In this document: positions 1-6,364 of the stretch, in pieces
Numbering within the stretch: position 1 is the first letter of the stretch
How the letters are laid out: the number at the start of each line of letters is the position of its first letter
Source of the DNA: an uncultured Dialister sp.
GTDB taxonomy: Bacteria; Bacillota; Negativicutes; Veillonellales; Dialisteraceae
Assembly: GCA_934216155.1 (NCBI GenBank)
Contig: CAKQBK010000058.1
Coordinates: forward strand, 1-17,648
DNA: 17,648 nucleotides
Reading direction: 5' to 3'
The notes under the pieces: generated by a model
What the model was told of the DNA's origin: nothing
Databases searched by the model: none
The model's input: only the letters and a program-made list of their open reading frames with translations
Position numbers and translations under genes: made by a program

Positions 1-72
1 ACCCTGAGAACCCTGAGAACCCTGAGAACCCTGAGAACCCTGAGAACCCTGAGAACCCTGAGAACCCTGAGA
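1..72. repeat. Tandem array of eight identical 9-mers (family A arm)
   Basis: Eight perfect copies of ACCCTGAGA (equivalently GAGAACCCT) fill the first 72 bases and break off at ACCCCGTA. The unit is the same degenerate 9-mer (GAGRANCCT) that makes the right arms of the family A palindromes elsewhere in the window, so this is probably the right arm of a further copy whose core and left arm lie outside the window. The other arms are degenerate, whereas these eight units are identical, which points to recent expansion. Confidence 0.9.
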
Positions 73-84
73 ACCCCGTATTCT

Positions 85-603
85 TTACTTTCTATTCACC
101 TTTTCTACCATAGAAAGGGCCCACTGACGAGCTGCAGCGAAATCTGATTCATTGGGATGTTTTTCTGCTTCTTCCAATCTAGCCAAACGGGCCGGATCCA
201 TGGTATGGGCTGTTTCTTGCGGAAGGCCCTGGATTTTCTTCTGATGGAAGGAATTCACCCGGCCCTGGCAAATGAAGGTACCTACGCAAGTGCTACTAGC
301 GGGCAACAGTGCCGCCGCATTGGCCAGGTACATCTTCGCCGGTTCTGAATCTGGATAGGTTCCAGCGGTAGCAAAGATTGCCACATTCTGATGTTCTAAA
401 GAAGACAAAGTGGTTTGTGCTACCGGATCAGCTCCTCTGCGATATCCCCAAAATCCCACAAAAATCAAATCATAAGAAGAAAGGTCCTTTCCCTGTCGGC
501 CCTCTTCCATAATATCCTTCTCTCCTGGCAGCGCTTCATAAATCGCTTCTGCCACTGCTTTCGTATTTCCCGTACGGGAACTCCAAAGTACTAGTGATTT
601 CAT
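85..603 (-). CDS. Flavodoxin family protein, BilS-like
   Basis: A 172-residue single-domain flavodoxin, predicted to be cytoplasmic and to bind FMN for low-potential electron transfer. The phosphate-binding loop SSRTGNT is at residues 8-14, followed by a YDLIFVGFW strand (about 44-52) and an ATAGTYPDS segment (about 79-87). The C-terminal part, with FICQGR and then MDPARLARLEEAEKHP, is the pattern I associate with the flavodoxin subfamily that includes BilS, the partner of bilirubin reductase BilR. No bilR is seen here, so that role is unproven. The ATG at 603 has a strong AGAGGAGG ribosome binding site six bases upstream. The gene stands alone between repeat arrays; its stop lies 12 bases from the 9-mer array at the window edge. 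A generic flavodoxin is the fallback call. Confidence 0.85.
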   Translation of the reverse strand: MKSLVLWSSRTGNTKAVAEAIYEALPGEKDIMEEGRQGKDLSSYDLIFVGFWGYRRGADPVAQTTLSSLEHQNVAIFATAGTYPDSEPAKMYLANAAALLPASSTCVGTFICQGRVNSFHQKKIQGLPQETAHTMDPARLARLEEAEKHPNESDFAAARQWALSMVEKVNRK

Positions 604-643
604 TGTAACCTCCTCTTGTGTAACAATGCGTAATGGTGGAAGG

Positions 644-875
644 CAATGCCGTTAAGTTAAGAGAAATATGTGATGATTTCTGCTGATGCAAAGGTTACTC
701 AGGTTTCTCAGGTTTCTCAGGCTACTTAGGTTTCTCACGTTTCTCGAATGAGCTAATGACGCTAGCGTCTATCGGCACATTCGGAGAACCTGAGAAGCCT
801 TAGAAGCCTGAGTAACTTGAGCAACCTATCACCACTAGCGGAATCATACCTACCAACGCCAATCCTTAACTTAAC
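644..875. repeat. Family A palindrome, copy A1
   Basis: The termini are GTTAAGTTAA (651-660) and its inverse TTAACTTAAC (866-875), with a shared CAATGC just outside the left one. The left arm is six in-phase 9-mers (692-745: AGGTTACTC, AGGTTTCTC twice, and variants). The core runs from CGAATG (745-750) through the perfect palindrome ACGCTAGCGT (759-768) to CATTCG (778-783). The right arm is five 9-mers of the GAGAAGCCT type (783-827). Both flanks between arm and terminus also resemble each other inverted (ATGATTTCTGCT against ATGATTCCGCT). Confidence 0.9.
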
Positions 876-900
876 AATATTACTTTATTATATGTATCTT

Positions 901-972
901 ATCTTTTATTTTCCTAACTGTCAAAGTTTGACAGAGCACATGGTTCCTACTATGATGAAAGAAATAAAAGAT
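901..972. repeat. Hairpin around a 17-bp palindrome
   Basis: Perfect 11-base inverted arms ATCTTTTATTT (901-911) and AAATAAAAGAT (962-972) enclose the perfect palindrome CTGTCAAAGTTTGACAG (918-934). It sits between copies A1 and C1 inside the B1 composite. Confidence 0.7.
928..956 (+). promoter_or_regulatory. Promoter-like TTGACA-17-TATGAT
   Basis: TTGACA (928-933) and TATGAT (951-956) are separated by 17 bases, a near-consensus vegetative sigma factor promoter pointing toward dinB. The -35 box is the right half of the palindrome CTGTCAAAGTTTGACAG (918-934), which would be well placed as an operator. The dinB start is about 360 bases downstream across two repeat hairpins, so any transcript would have a long structured leader. 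It could be chance in AT-rich repeat DNA. Confidence 0.4.
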
Positions 973-982
973 ACATTTATTT

Positions 983-1054
983 CGGCGAGCATATGGAAAC
1001 GGACTACGTAGCATAAGAAACAAAATCCATAAGAGCCATTCGACGTGCTCGCCG
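983..1054. repeat. C-type hairpin, copy C1
   Basis: CGGCGAGC (983-990) and GCTCGCCG (1047-1054) form a perfect 8-bp stem around a 56-base loop. The loop shares GGAAACGG, CATAAGAGC and ATTCG with the C hairpin at 14420-14491. It replaces the short-loop hairpin found at the ends of ordinary family B elements. Confidence 0.75.
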
Positions 1055-1097
1055 GCCATCATTACTCACTTCGCATTACGCATTACGTTATAAAGGG

Positions 1098-1300
1098 CAA
1101 TGCTATTAAGTTAAGCGAAATATGTGATGATTTCTACTGTTGCAAAGGTTACTCAGGTTTCTCAGGTTTCTCATGTTTCTCGAATGAGCTAATAATGCTA
1201 GCGTCTATGGGATCATTCGAAGAACCTGAGCAACCTGAGAAACTTTAGAACTTTGAGCAACCTGTAATCTCCTGCGAAATCATACCTACTAACTCAATCC
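1098..1300. repeat. Family A palindrome, copy A2
   Basis: The left terminus is CAATGCTATTAAGTTAAG. Four left 9-mers (1146-1181) are followed by the core ATGCTAGCGT (1195-1204), CATTCG (1214-1219) and about five right-arm 9-mers (1220-1263). The right flank CATACCTACTAAC matches copy A1, but the terminal TTAACTTAAC is missing: the element ends directly at the ribosome binding site of dinB. Confidence 0.85.
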
Positions 1301-1318
1301 AAAAGTGAGGTGAACATC

Positions 1319-2482
1319 ATGCGTCGTTGGATCATGCATGTCGACATGGATGCGTTCTTTGCTTCGGTAGAGCAAAGGGACCATCCGGAATGGAAGGGAC
1401 TTCCTGTCATCGTCGGTGGTGAGAGCCGCCGGGGCGTGGTTGCCACTGCTTCTTATGAAGCCAGAAAGTACGGCGTCCACTCTGCCATGCCGGCAGTCAA
1501 GGCCAAGGAATTATGCCCCCAGGGTATCTTCGTCCATCCTCGTTTTGACGCTTACCAAGAGGCCTCCAATGCCATTCATGAAATCATGCTGCACTATGCT
1601 GACGCCTATGAACCCATTTCTTTGGATGAAGCCTTTCTGGATATTTCTGGCATGGGAACCCAATACCCTACACTTGGCAGCATCGGTCGTGCCATCAAGA
1701 AAGAAATCCATGAAAAAGTCCATCTCACCGCTTCTGTCGGTATTGCGCCCAATAAATTTTTAGCCAAAATGGCCAGTGACATGAAAAAACCTGATGGACT
1801 CTGTATCATTCCCTACGGAAAAGAAAAGGACATTTTGGGCCCACTTCCAGTGCGTCGCCTCTGGGGCGTCGGCACTGTTACAGAGAAAAAACTGATCGCC
1901 GCCGGTTATCATCTGATTTCTGATATCCAGCAAGCCCCACCGGGCGCGCTTCAGAAATTACTAGGAAACCAAGGCCCACTCTTACAACAACTTTCTTTTG
2001 GACTAGATACTAGGCCGATTCAAGCCAAGCGGCAAATCAAATCCATTGGTGATGAATCCACCTATGAAACGGACTTGACGGACAGAAGGGATATAGAAAG
2101 AGAAATTGCCATTCATAGCGATATAGTGGCCCAGCGTCTCAGGAAACACCAGCTCCTGGCGCGCACCATTTCTCTCAAAATTCGGTTGTCTTCCTTCCGC
2201 ACGGTGCAGCGAAGTATTTCCATCGAAGAAGGAACCAATCTGCAAGAAACAATCGATCGCCTGGCTCGCTCTCTTCTATCCCACCTGGTACTCCCCGAAG
2301 GGGTGCGTCTCATCGGCGTCACCGCTTCCAACTTGGGCCCTGAAATGTCCATGGCCTCCCTGTTCTCCGAAGAAAACGACAAACGCAGCAAAGCCGCCAA
2401 AGCCATGGATGAAATCCAGGCGAAATTTGGCAAGAAGGCATTGCAAAAGGGATTCTGGCTGGAAAAAAGCAATGAGGAATGA
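1319..2482 (+). CDS. dinB: DNA polymerase IV (Y-family, DinB)
   Basis: An error-prone Y-family polymerase for translesion synthesis, 387 residues, close to the usual family length. The palm begins with MHVDMDAFFASVEQ (Asp9 and Asp11 bind metal). The second catalytic pair is in SLDEAFLD (Asp103, Glu104), followed by SVGIAPNKFLAKMASDMKKPDG. The helix-hairpin-helix region is WGVGTVTEKKL, and the little finger domain follows. I chose ATG 1319 because GAGGTG lies six bases upstream; a GTG at 1310 is in frame but overlaps that site. The upstream region is entirely repeat elements and no clear promoter is seen close by. The last codons (Asn-Glu-Glu) and the TGA stop are encoded by the first 7-mers of the next repeat element, so the native C-terminus, where a clamp-binding motif would be expected, may be altered. 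Confidence 0.95.
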   Translation: MRRWIMHVDMDAFFASVEQRDHPEWKGLPVIVGGESRRGVVATASYEARKYGVHSAMPAVKAKELCPQGIFVHPRFDAYQEASNAIHEIMLHYADAYEPISLDEAFLDISGMGTQYPTLGSIGRAIKKEIHEKVHLTASVGIAPNKFLAKMASDMKKPDGLCIIPYGKEKDILGPLPVRRLWGVGTVTEKKLIAAGYHLISDIQQAPPGALQKLLGNQGPLLQQLSFGLDTRPIQAKRQIKSIGDESTYETDLTDRRDIEREIAIHSDIVAQRLRKHQLLARTISLKIRLSSFRTVQRSISIEEGTNLQETIDRLARSLLSHLVLPEGVRLIGVTASNLGPEMSMASLFSEENDKRSKAAKAMDEIQAKFGKKALQKGFWLEKSNEE

Positions 2483-2648
2483 GAAATTAGGAATGAGGAA
2501 TGTTGGTGGCGGCGCACAAAATAGGAAAGCGCCGCGGAATTCTTATATTTTTATCACATAACATTTTATATAAATAGGGGTATTGGGGCGCTACATAATT
2601 TGATGCGCCCCTTCCAACACTCCTCACTCCTAACTCCTCACTCCTAAC
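2471..2648. repeat. Family B element, copy B2
   Basis: The left arm is 7-mers GAGGAAT/GAGAAAT/TAGGAAT (2474 on), then GGTGG, then hairpin 1: GCGGCGC (2509-2515), 13-base loop, GCGCCGC (2529-2535). Hairpin 2 is GGGGCGC (2585-2591), 13-base loop, GCGCCCC (2605-2611). The right arm is inverted 7-mers (CTCCTAA/CTCCTCA). This is a complete element of about 178 bp. Its left arm overlaps the end of dinB and its right arm reaches the promoter region of the next gene. Confidence 0.9.
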
Positions 2649-2662
2649 TATATCTTTTGCGG

Positions 2663-2668
2663 TATAAT
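2663..2668 (+). promoter_or_regulatory. -10 box for the M20 peptidase gene
   Basis: TATAAT lies 40 bases upstream of the start codon. No good TTGACA stands 16-18 bases before it; the -35 region would fall in the last 7-mers of the repeat element (around 2640-2645, ACTCCT). Only the -10 hexamer is convincing. Confidence 0.5.
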
Positions 2669-2708
2669 AAAAATATCAACATCATCAGTTACGAAAGGAA
2701 CGATTCCT

Positions 2709-3848
2709 ATGATTAACAAACAGCGCATGAAAGACACATTCACTGATTTAGTGAAAATTTATGCTCCTAGCAAAGGCGAGCGAGATGTTTTTGAGTATTT
2801 GAAAAAGAAGCTCAAAGCACTGGGCGCATCCAAAGTGATTGAGGACAATAACGGTTCCGTCAATGGAGGCAACTGCGGCAATTTGATTGCTGTATTCAAC
2901 GGCAACGCAGAAGGACTTCCCAGCATTGCATTGACCGGCCATATGGACTGCGTAGAATGTTGCAAAGGCATCGAACCCGTGCTGGAAGACGGCGTATTTC
3001 GTTCCAAAGGAAATACCATTCTGGGCGGCGATGATAAAGCCGGTGTCACCGCCATTCTGGAAGGTTTGGCTCTCATGAAAGAGACCTACATCCCTCATGG
3101 AAAAATCACAGTCATCTTTACGGTACAGGAAGAAATCGGCCTCTTCGGTTCCCGCTATATCGAAGAAAAATATATCCAGGGCATTGATTTCGGCTATGTA
3201 CTGGACGCCGATGGCCCTGCCGGCTCGGTATACAATGCAGGTCCTTCGGAATACAAATTGAATTTCATCTGCCAGGGTGTGGCTGCCCACGCAGGTATGG
3301 CACCAGAAAAAGGCACCAATGCCATTGCCATGGCTGCTACCGGCATCGCTGCTTGCCCCACCGGCCGCATGGATGAAGAAACCACCTGCAATATCGGTAC
3401 CATCCAGGGGGGTACCGCCAGAAATATCGTTCCTGACTACTGCGAAGTGATAGCAGAAGCTAGAAGTAGAAATATGGAAAAGTTGGAAGCACTGGTGGCC
3501 CAGATGGAAACAGCTTTCACCGAAGCCGCTAAGAAATTCCCACAAGGCTCTTTGAAAATCAAAAAAGAAAAAGCCTATGATGCTTTCTTGATTGAAGAAA
3601 GTGATCCGGCCCTCCAGCTTTTCGCCAGAGCTTGCCAAGCCATGAATGTGCCCATGAAAGTAGCCAAAAGCGGTGGTGGCAGTGATGCCAACTGGTTTGG
3701 TACCAAAGGCTTCCCTGCTGTTCTCGTAGGCGTAGGCATGACCGATTTCCATACCAATAAGGAAAACCTGAAAGAACAGGACCTGTACGATGCCGGCATG
3801 CTGGTCTATCAGATTATCGCGGAAGAAAGCCACTTGGGAAAGCAGTGA
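2709..3848 (+). CDS. M20 family metallopeptidase, PepT-like
   Basis: A 379-residue cytoplasmic zinc peptidase of the M20 group, of the PepT-like subtype related to tripeptide aminopeptidase. The metal site can be read: TGHMD (His78, Asp80), GGDDKAG (Asp108), the catalytic Glu-Glu in VQEEIG (Glu141-Glu142), DAD (166-168) and a C-terminal FHTN (His348). The lid dimerisation domain lies between, from about residue 185 to 295, starting at GVAAHAG. SGGGSDANWF (321-330) is typical of the group. The start ATG has AAAGGAA about nine bases upstream. The substrate cannot be read from sequence; small peptides are likely. The final residues Lys-Gln and the TGA stop run straight into a family B arm. Upstream dinB is unrelated in function and separated by a repeat element and a -10 box, so this is probably its own transcript. 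Confidence 0.93.
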   Translation: MINKQRMKDTFTDLVKIYAPSKGERDVFEYLKKKLKALGASKVIEDNNGSVNGGNCGNLIAVFNGNAEGLPSIALTGHMDCVECCKGIEPVLEDGVFRSKGNTILGGDDKAGVTAILEGLALMKETYIPHGKITVIFTVQEEIGLFGSRYIEEKYIQGIDFGYVLDADGPAGSVYNAGPSEYKLNFICQGVAAHAGMAPEKGTNAIAMAATGIAACPTGRMDEETTCNIGTIQGGTARNIVPDYCEVIAEARSRNMEKLEALVAQMETAFTEAAKKFPQGSLKIKKEKAYDAFLIEESDPALQLFARACQAMNVPMKVAKSGGGSDANWFGTKGFPAVLVGVGMTDFHTNKENLKEQDLYDAGMLVYQIIAEESHLGKQ

Positions 3849-3919
3849 GAAGTTAGAAGTGACAAGTTAGAAATGGTGGAAGGGGCGCACAAATTATGAA
3901 GCGCCCCAATACCCCTTTT
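3845..3919. repeat. Family B left half, copy B3
   Basis: 7-mers GAGAAGT, TAGAAGT, GACAAGT, TAGAAAT, then GGTGG, then the hairpin GGGGCGC (3882-3888), 12-base loop, GCGCCCC (3901-3907), then AATACCCCTTTTA. The matching right half is not found before arsR; the space is taken by D elements. The hairpin directly after the peptidase stop may also act as its transcription terminator, although the following T-run is weak. Confidence 0.8.
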
Positions 3920-3924
3920 ATAAA

Positions 3925-4103
3925 GGTTATTACTCTGCTGCTTGCTTTTTCTAACATAGAGCAATAACCGTGAGCGACAAGGTTAAAAAGGGTATAAAAG
4001 GTTATGCGAAAGCGGTATTTCCATAAACTTTGTATAACCTTTATAACCTTGACGCTTGCGACAGCAGACAATGTTTCGCAGAAGGAATTAGCAGAATAAT
4101 CCC
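3925..4103. mobile_element. Family D element, copy D1
   Basis: Terminal inverted repeats are GGTTATTACTCTGCTG (3925-3940) and a partner near 4088-4103 (TTAGCAGAATAATCCC). Inner inverted arms are AAGGTTAAAAAGGGTATAAA and TATAACCTTTATAACC (4033-4048), flanked by GTGAGCGACAAGG against CCTTGACGCTTGC. It appears to have entered copy B3 after its AATACCCC spacer. No transposase is encoded. Confidence 0.7.
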
Positions 4104-4127
4104 CCTTCTAACTAGTGGCTGTCAAAG

Positions 4128-4286
4128 GGTTATTATTCTACTGATTTCAAATAAAAAACAAATCTAAAAACCGCTAGCCGCGGGTTATAAAAGGTTATGA
4201 TTTCGTATTGTTATAACCATTTATAACCCGTTGCTAGCGGTTTTCGTTTAGTTTTAAATCAAAATAAAATCAGCAGAATAATAACC
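4128..4286. mobile_element. Family D element, copy D2
   Basis: The 20-base terminal repeats GGTTATTATTCTACTGATTT (4128-4147) and its inverse at 4267-4286 differ at one position. A central hairpin has outer arms AAACCGCTAGC and GCTAGCGGTTT around GGGTTATAAAAGGTTATG and its inverse. Total length is 159 bp with no coding capacity, so it resembles a MITE. I see no clear target duplication at the ends. Confidence 0.8.
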
Positions 4287-4341
4287 ATTTGATTAGCCAA
4301 TTAAATGACTAATGAAAAAATGGAATCACTGATGATACCCT

Positions 4342-4366
4342 ATCCAAGCTGCTTCGCAGCTTGGAT
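4342..4366 (-). terminator. Hairpin at the end of arsR
   Basis: ATCCAAGCTGC (4342-4352) and GCAGCTTGGAT (4356-4366) form a perfect 11-bp stem with a 3-base loop, overlapping the last base of the arsR stop codon. There is no T-run after it in the arsR direction, so it may stabilise the 3' end or terminate only weakly. Confidence 0.45.
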
Positions 4367-4728
4367 TAGTTTCCAAACTCGTCTTTTCCTTCGGTCTTCG
4401 GTTCCACTTTGCAGTACTTGATCTGTTGGCAGATGCATTTGTCTTTCAGCTTGTACAGTTCTGGCAGGAAGTCCATCAATTTATTAAAGGTATCATCATT
4501 GATGGAGTACTTGGTCCACAGGCCTTCGCGGCGAGCATTGACCACCCCAGATTCAATGAGAATCTTCATATGATAGGACAACGTGGACTGAGACAGTGTG
4601 AAATTAGACAAAATATCACAAGCAGACATTTCACGACAGGACAGCATGTCTACCACACGGAGACGTGTTTCATCAGACAGTGCTTTAAAAATAGCGGCAA
4701 ACTCCTTGTAACTTGGCTGATAATCCAT
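4366..4728 (-). CDS. ArsR/SmtB-family metalloregulatory repressor
   Basis: A 120-residue winged-helix repressor that should release DNA on binding metal(loid). The core is FKALSDETRLRVVDML (about 14-29), then the recognition helix region SQSTLSYHMKIL and the wing ARREGLWTKYSI. Cysteines are Cys31 and Cys37 (SCREMSACDIL) and Cys98, Cys100 and Cys106 near the C-terminus. A Cys in the ACD position matches the arsenite site of ArsR-type sensors, so As(III) or a thiophilic metal is a reasonable guess. I chose the ATG at 4728 because AAAGGGG precedes it by six bases; a longer frame starting at 4779 would begin inside the operator. It stands alone: no arsenic efflux or reductase gene is adjacent, and the permease at 14579 is about 10 kb away. 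A palindromic operator just after its promoter suggests autoregulation. Confidence 0.9.
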   Translation of the reverse strand: MDYQPSYKEFAAIFKALSDETRLRVVDMLSCREMSACDILSNFTLSQSTLSYHMKILIESGVVNARREGLWTKYSINDDTFNKLMDFLPELYKLKDKCICQQIKYCKVEPKTEGKDEFGN

Positions 4729-4773
4729 AACAAACCCCTTTTTCAAACCAGCACACCCAAGCGGTGCGAATCG

Positions 4774-4789
4774 ATACATTTAAATGTAT
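4774..4789 (-). promoter_or_regulatory. Predicted ArsR operator
   Basis: ATACATTTAAATGTAT is a perfect 16-bp palindrome located about +5 to +20 relative to the predicted arsR start point. Both the half-site form (ATACAT/ATGTAT) and the position fit an ArsR-family dimer blocking its own transcription. Confidence 0.75.
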
Positions 4790-4800
4790 ATTTACCGTTC

Positions 4801-4829
4801 ATTTTAACCTACTTGGAAAAGAATGTCAA
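4801..4829 (-). promoter_or_regulatory. arsR promoter
   Basis: Read on the minus strand, TTGACA (4829-4824) is followed after exactly 17 bases by TAAAAT (4806-4801). This is a near-consensus vegetative promoter directly in front of the palindromic operator and the arsR start. Confidence 0.85.
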
Positions 4830-4884
4830 TTGTAACTAGTGATTAGAAATAGGAGTTAGCTGGTATGTTTCTGATAATAGCTAC

Positions 4885-4964
4885 AGGTTTCTTAGGGTTC
4901 TGAAGGTTCTCAGGTTTCTCAGGTTTCCCAAATGTGCCAATAAACGCTAGCGTCATCCATTCAT
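4885..4964. repeat. Family A left arm with core (A3-left)
   Basis: Five 9-mers (AGGTTTCTT, AGGGTTCTG, AAGGTTCTC, AGGTTTCTC, AGGTTTCCC; 4885-4929) lead into a complete core: AATGTGCCAAT, ACGCTAGCGT (4944-4953) and CATTC. No right arm follows; the sequence passes directly into the end of the antitoxin remnant. Confidence 0.85.
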
Positions 4965-5131
4965 TCAAATTTCTGCATTTTCAACCAACGTCCGTTGACT
5001 ACTCTCCAATCCCTGTTCTTTTTTAAAGCAAAAGATACTTCATCAGCTACTTCTTCAATTTCTTCCATCTGCTGCCGTTCTTCTTTATTCACTGCTTTGA
5101 CATGATTTTTATACTCTTCCCAAGTTCTCAT
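4961..5131 (-). pseudogene. Truncated HigA/Xre-type antitoxin remnant
   Basis: A 56-codon frame whose first 33 residues (MRTWEEYKNHVK, then EEIEEVADEVS) match the N-terminal cap I know from HigA/Xre antitoxins that normally continue into a helix-turn-helix domain with SQRDLA. Here that domain is absent: after residue 33 the sequence diverges (ALKKNRDWRVVNGRW) and stops inside the core of a family A repeat. The ATG at 5131 has a strong AAGGAGG seven bases upstream, so a short peptide could still be made; a TTG at 5152 is a less likely start. No toxin gene is adjacent. The remnant is flanked by two copies of the family A core in the same orientation, as if it were cargo or the two were joined by recombination. 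It could also be a small intact gene of unknown role. Confidence 0.6.
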
Positions 5132-5190
5132 GGTTCTTCCTCCTTCTGACAAATATAATCATCTGTTTCTGCTCTTGTATATGAAATTTT

Positions 5191-5274
5191 TCAAACAAAT
5201 CAATAAACACTAGCGATACCATCTCATTCGAGAAACCTAAGAAACTTGAGAAGCCTTAGCAACCTGAGGAACCT
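5191..5274. repeat. Family A core with right arm (A3-right)
   Basis: A second, more diverged core (CAATAAACACTAGCGAT, then CTCATTCG) is followed by five right-arm 9-mers (5230-5274: GAGAAACCT, AAGAAACTT, GAGAAGCCT, TAGCAACCT, GAGGAACCT). With A3-left it would make one full palindrome if the roughly 230 bp between the cores were removed. Confidence 0.8.
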
Positions 5275-5284
5275 GTCCTACTTC

Positions 5285-6316
5285 TCACTGCTTTTTAAAT
5301 GTCCAATAGCGAGGCACGAAGATGTCTTCAAATAAATTGATAGCATAGTTATCGGTGAGCCCAGAAATATAATCTACGGCGGCCCGCGGTACATCGCCGC
5401 CAGCGAGACGCAGTTGTTTCTTTGGAAGACGGTCGGCGAAGTATTGGCCTTGTGTATCTTTTTCGGTATAGTACTTGAACAGCATCTGTACGACGTTATT
5501 TCCTCGTTTTCTATCCGGGATAAGATTGTCTGACATGTATACGGCGGTGAACATGAATTTTCGGAAATCCAGCAGAATCTGATCTCCTTCTTCACTCATA
5601 TGGATGCCATCGGTTTCATTCTGCATAGAATGGTCCACCACATCGGTCACCATGGCGGTAATCATAGAAGAATGGGTGGTGCCAATGCGATATCGAATAT
5701 GAGAGGGAATATCTTCTGCATGAATGAGCCCCATAGATTCCGCATCTTCATAGTCATGGCAAAGGTAGGCAATGCGGTCGGCGTACTTAATGAGACTGCC
5801 CTCTAAAGTATGGGCTTTCAGATGTCCGCAATGGTTCAGCATACCGTCTAACACTTGCTCGGTCAAATTCAACCCTTGCCCGTCTCGCTCCAAACATGCG
5901 GCAATACGAACACTTTGCTCGTTGTGCTCAAAATGGCCATAGATTTCTTGCAAAGCCTGCTCTCCCACGTGCCCAAAAGGAGTATGTCCCAAATCATGAC
6001 CCAGTGCAATGGCTTCTACCAAGTCTTCATTTAAAGACAGCGCCCGTGCCATGGTGCGACCAATTTGCGCCACTTCCAGCGTATGGGTCATGCGGGTGCG
6101 ATAATGATCCCCTTGGGGCGCAATATACACTTGGGTCTTGTGCTTTAACCGCCGGAAAGAATTGCTGTGAAGAATCCGGTCCCGGTCTCTTTGAAAGGCC
6201 GTCCGCAAAGGATCCAACTCTTCCTCCCGTTTTCTAGTCCCATTTCGAGTCAAAAAAGCACGAGTACAAAGCACCTTCTCCTCGATTTCCTCAAACCGTT
6301 CTCTTGGCGTTGACAT
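5285..6316 (-). CDS. dGTPase-like HD-domain dNTP triphosphohydrolase
   Basis: A 343-residue HD-superfamily enzyme of the deoxyguanosinetriphosphate triphosphohydrolase-like group, expected to hydrolyse dNTPs to deoxynucleoside and triphosphate and so tune dNTP pools. The metal ligands are visible: His78 in MTHTLEV, His107-Asp108 in LGHDLGHTPFGH, and Asp180 in KYADRIAYLCHD. FRRLKHKTQVY (54-64) is the family's N-terminal signature. The ATG at 6316 has AGGAGG with seven bases of spacing. A possible -10 (TACAAT, 6357-6352) lies upstream, its -35 region falling in a repeat arm. The C-terminus Lys-Lys-Gln and the TGA stop run into a GAGAAGT-type sequence next to the A3-right element, as in the M20 peptidase gene. 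The length fits the shorter Gram-positive type and not the roughly 500-residue E. coli Dgt. Confidence 0.92.
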   Translation of the reverse strand: MSTPRERFEEIEEKVLCTRAFLTRNGTRKREEELDPLRTAFQRDRDRILHSNSFRRLKHKTQVYIAPQGDHYRTRMTHTLEVAQIGRTMARALSLNEDLVEAIALGHDLGHTPFGHVGEQALQEIYGHFEHNEQSVRIAACLERDGQGLNLTEQVLDGMLNHCGHLKAHTLEGSLIKYADRIAYLCHDYEDAESMGLIHAEDIPSHIRYRIGTTHSSMITAMVTDVVDHSMQNETDGIHMSEEGDQILLDFRKFMFTAVYMSDNLIPDRKRGNNVVQMLFKYYTEKDTQGQYFADRLPKKQLRLAGGDVPRAAVDYISGLTDNYAINLFEDIFVPRYWTFKKQ

Positions 6317-6364
6317 GTGATGTCCTCCTTTTTAATATGAGTATTTATTTCATTGTAGCAGGAA

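Larger units (their letters stand above)
619..1086. repeat. Composite family B element holding A1 and C1
   Basis: The left end has AATGCGTAATGGTGGAAGG (about 625-643). The right end (1055-1086) has GGCCATCATTACTCAC followed by CGCATTACG units, which is the inverse of the left end. Between them lie a complete family A palindrome, a smaller hairpin with a promoter-like sequence, and a C-type hairpin. No credible gene lies in 604-1318; the short reading frames there are made of repeat sequence. Confidence 0.65.

Noticed and set aside
1..72. CRISPR array
   Set aside because: The units are 9 bases in direct contact without spacers, and the same units form arms of palindromes.
2748..3833. 361-residue antisense reading frame opposite the M20 peptidase
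   Set aside because: It lacks a ribosome binding site and domain logic, and the opposite strand encodes a full metallopeptidase with intact metal ligands.
3882..3907. GC-rich hairpin after the peptidase as a dedicated terminator
   Set aside because: The same hairpin recurs at both ends of all B elements and its T-run is poor; termination would be a side effect, so it is recorded as part of the repeat.
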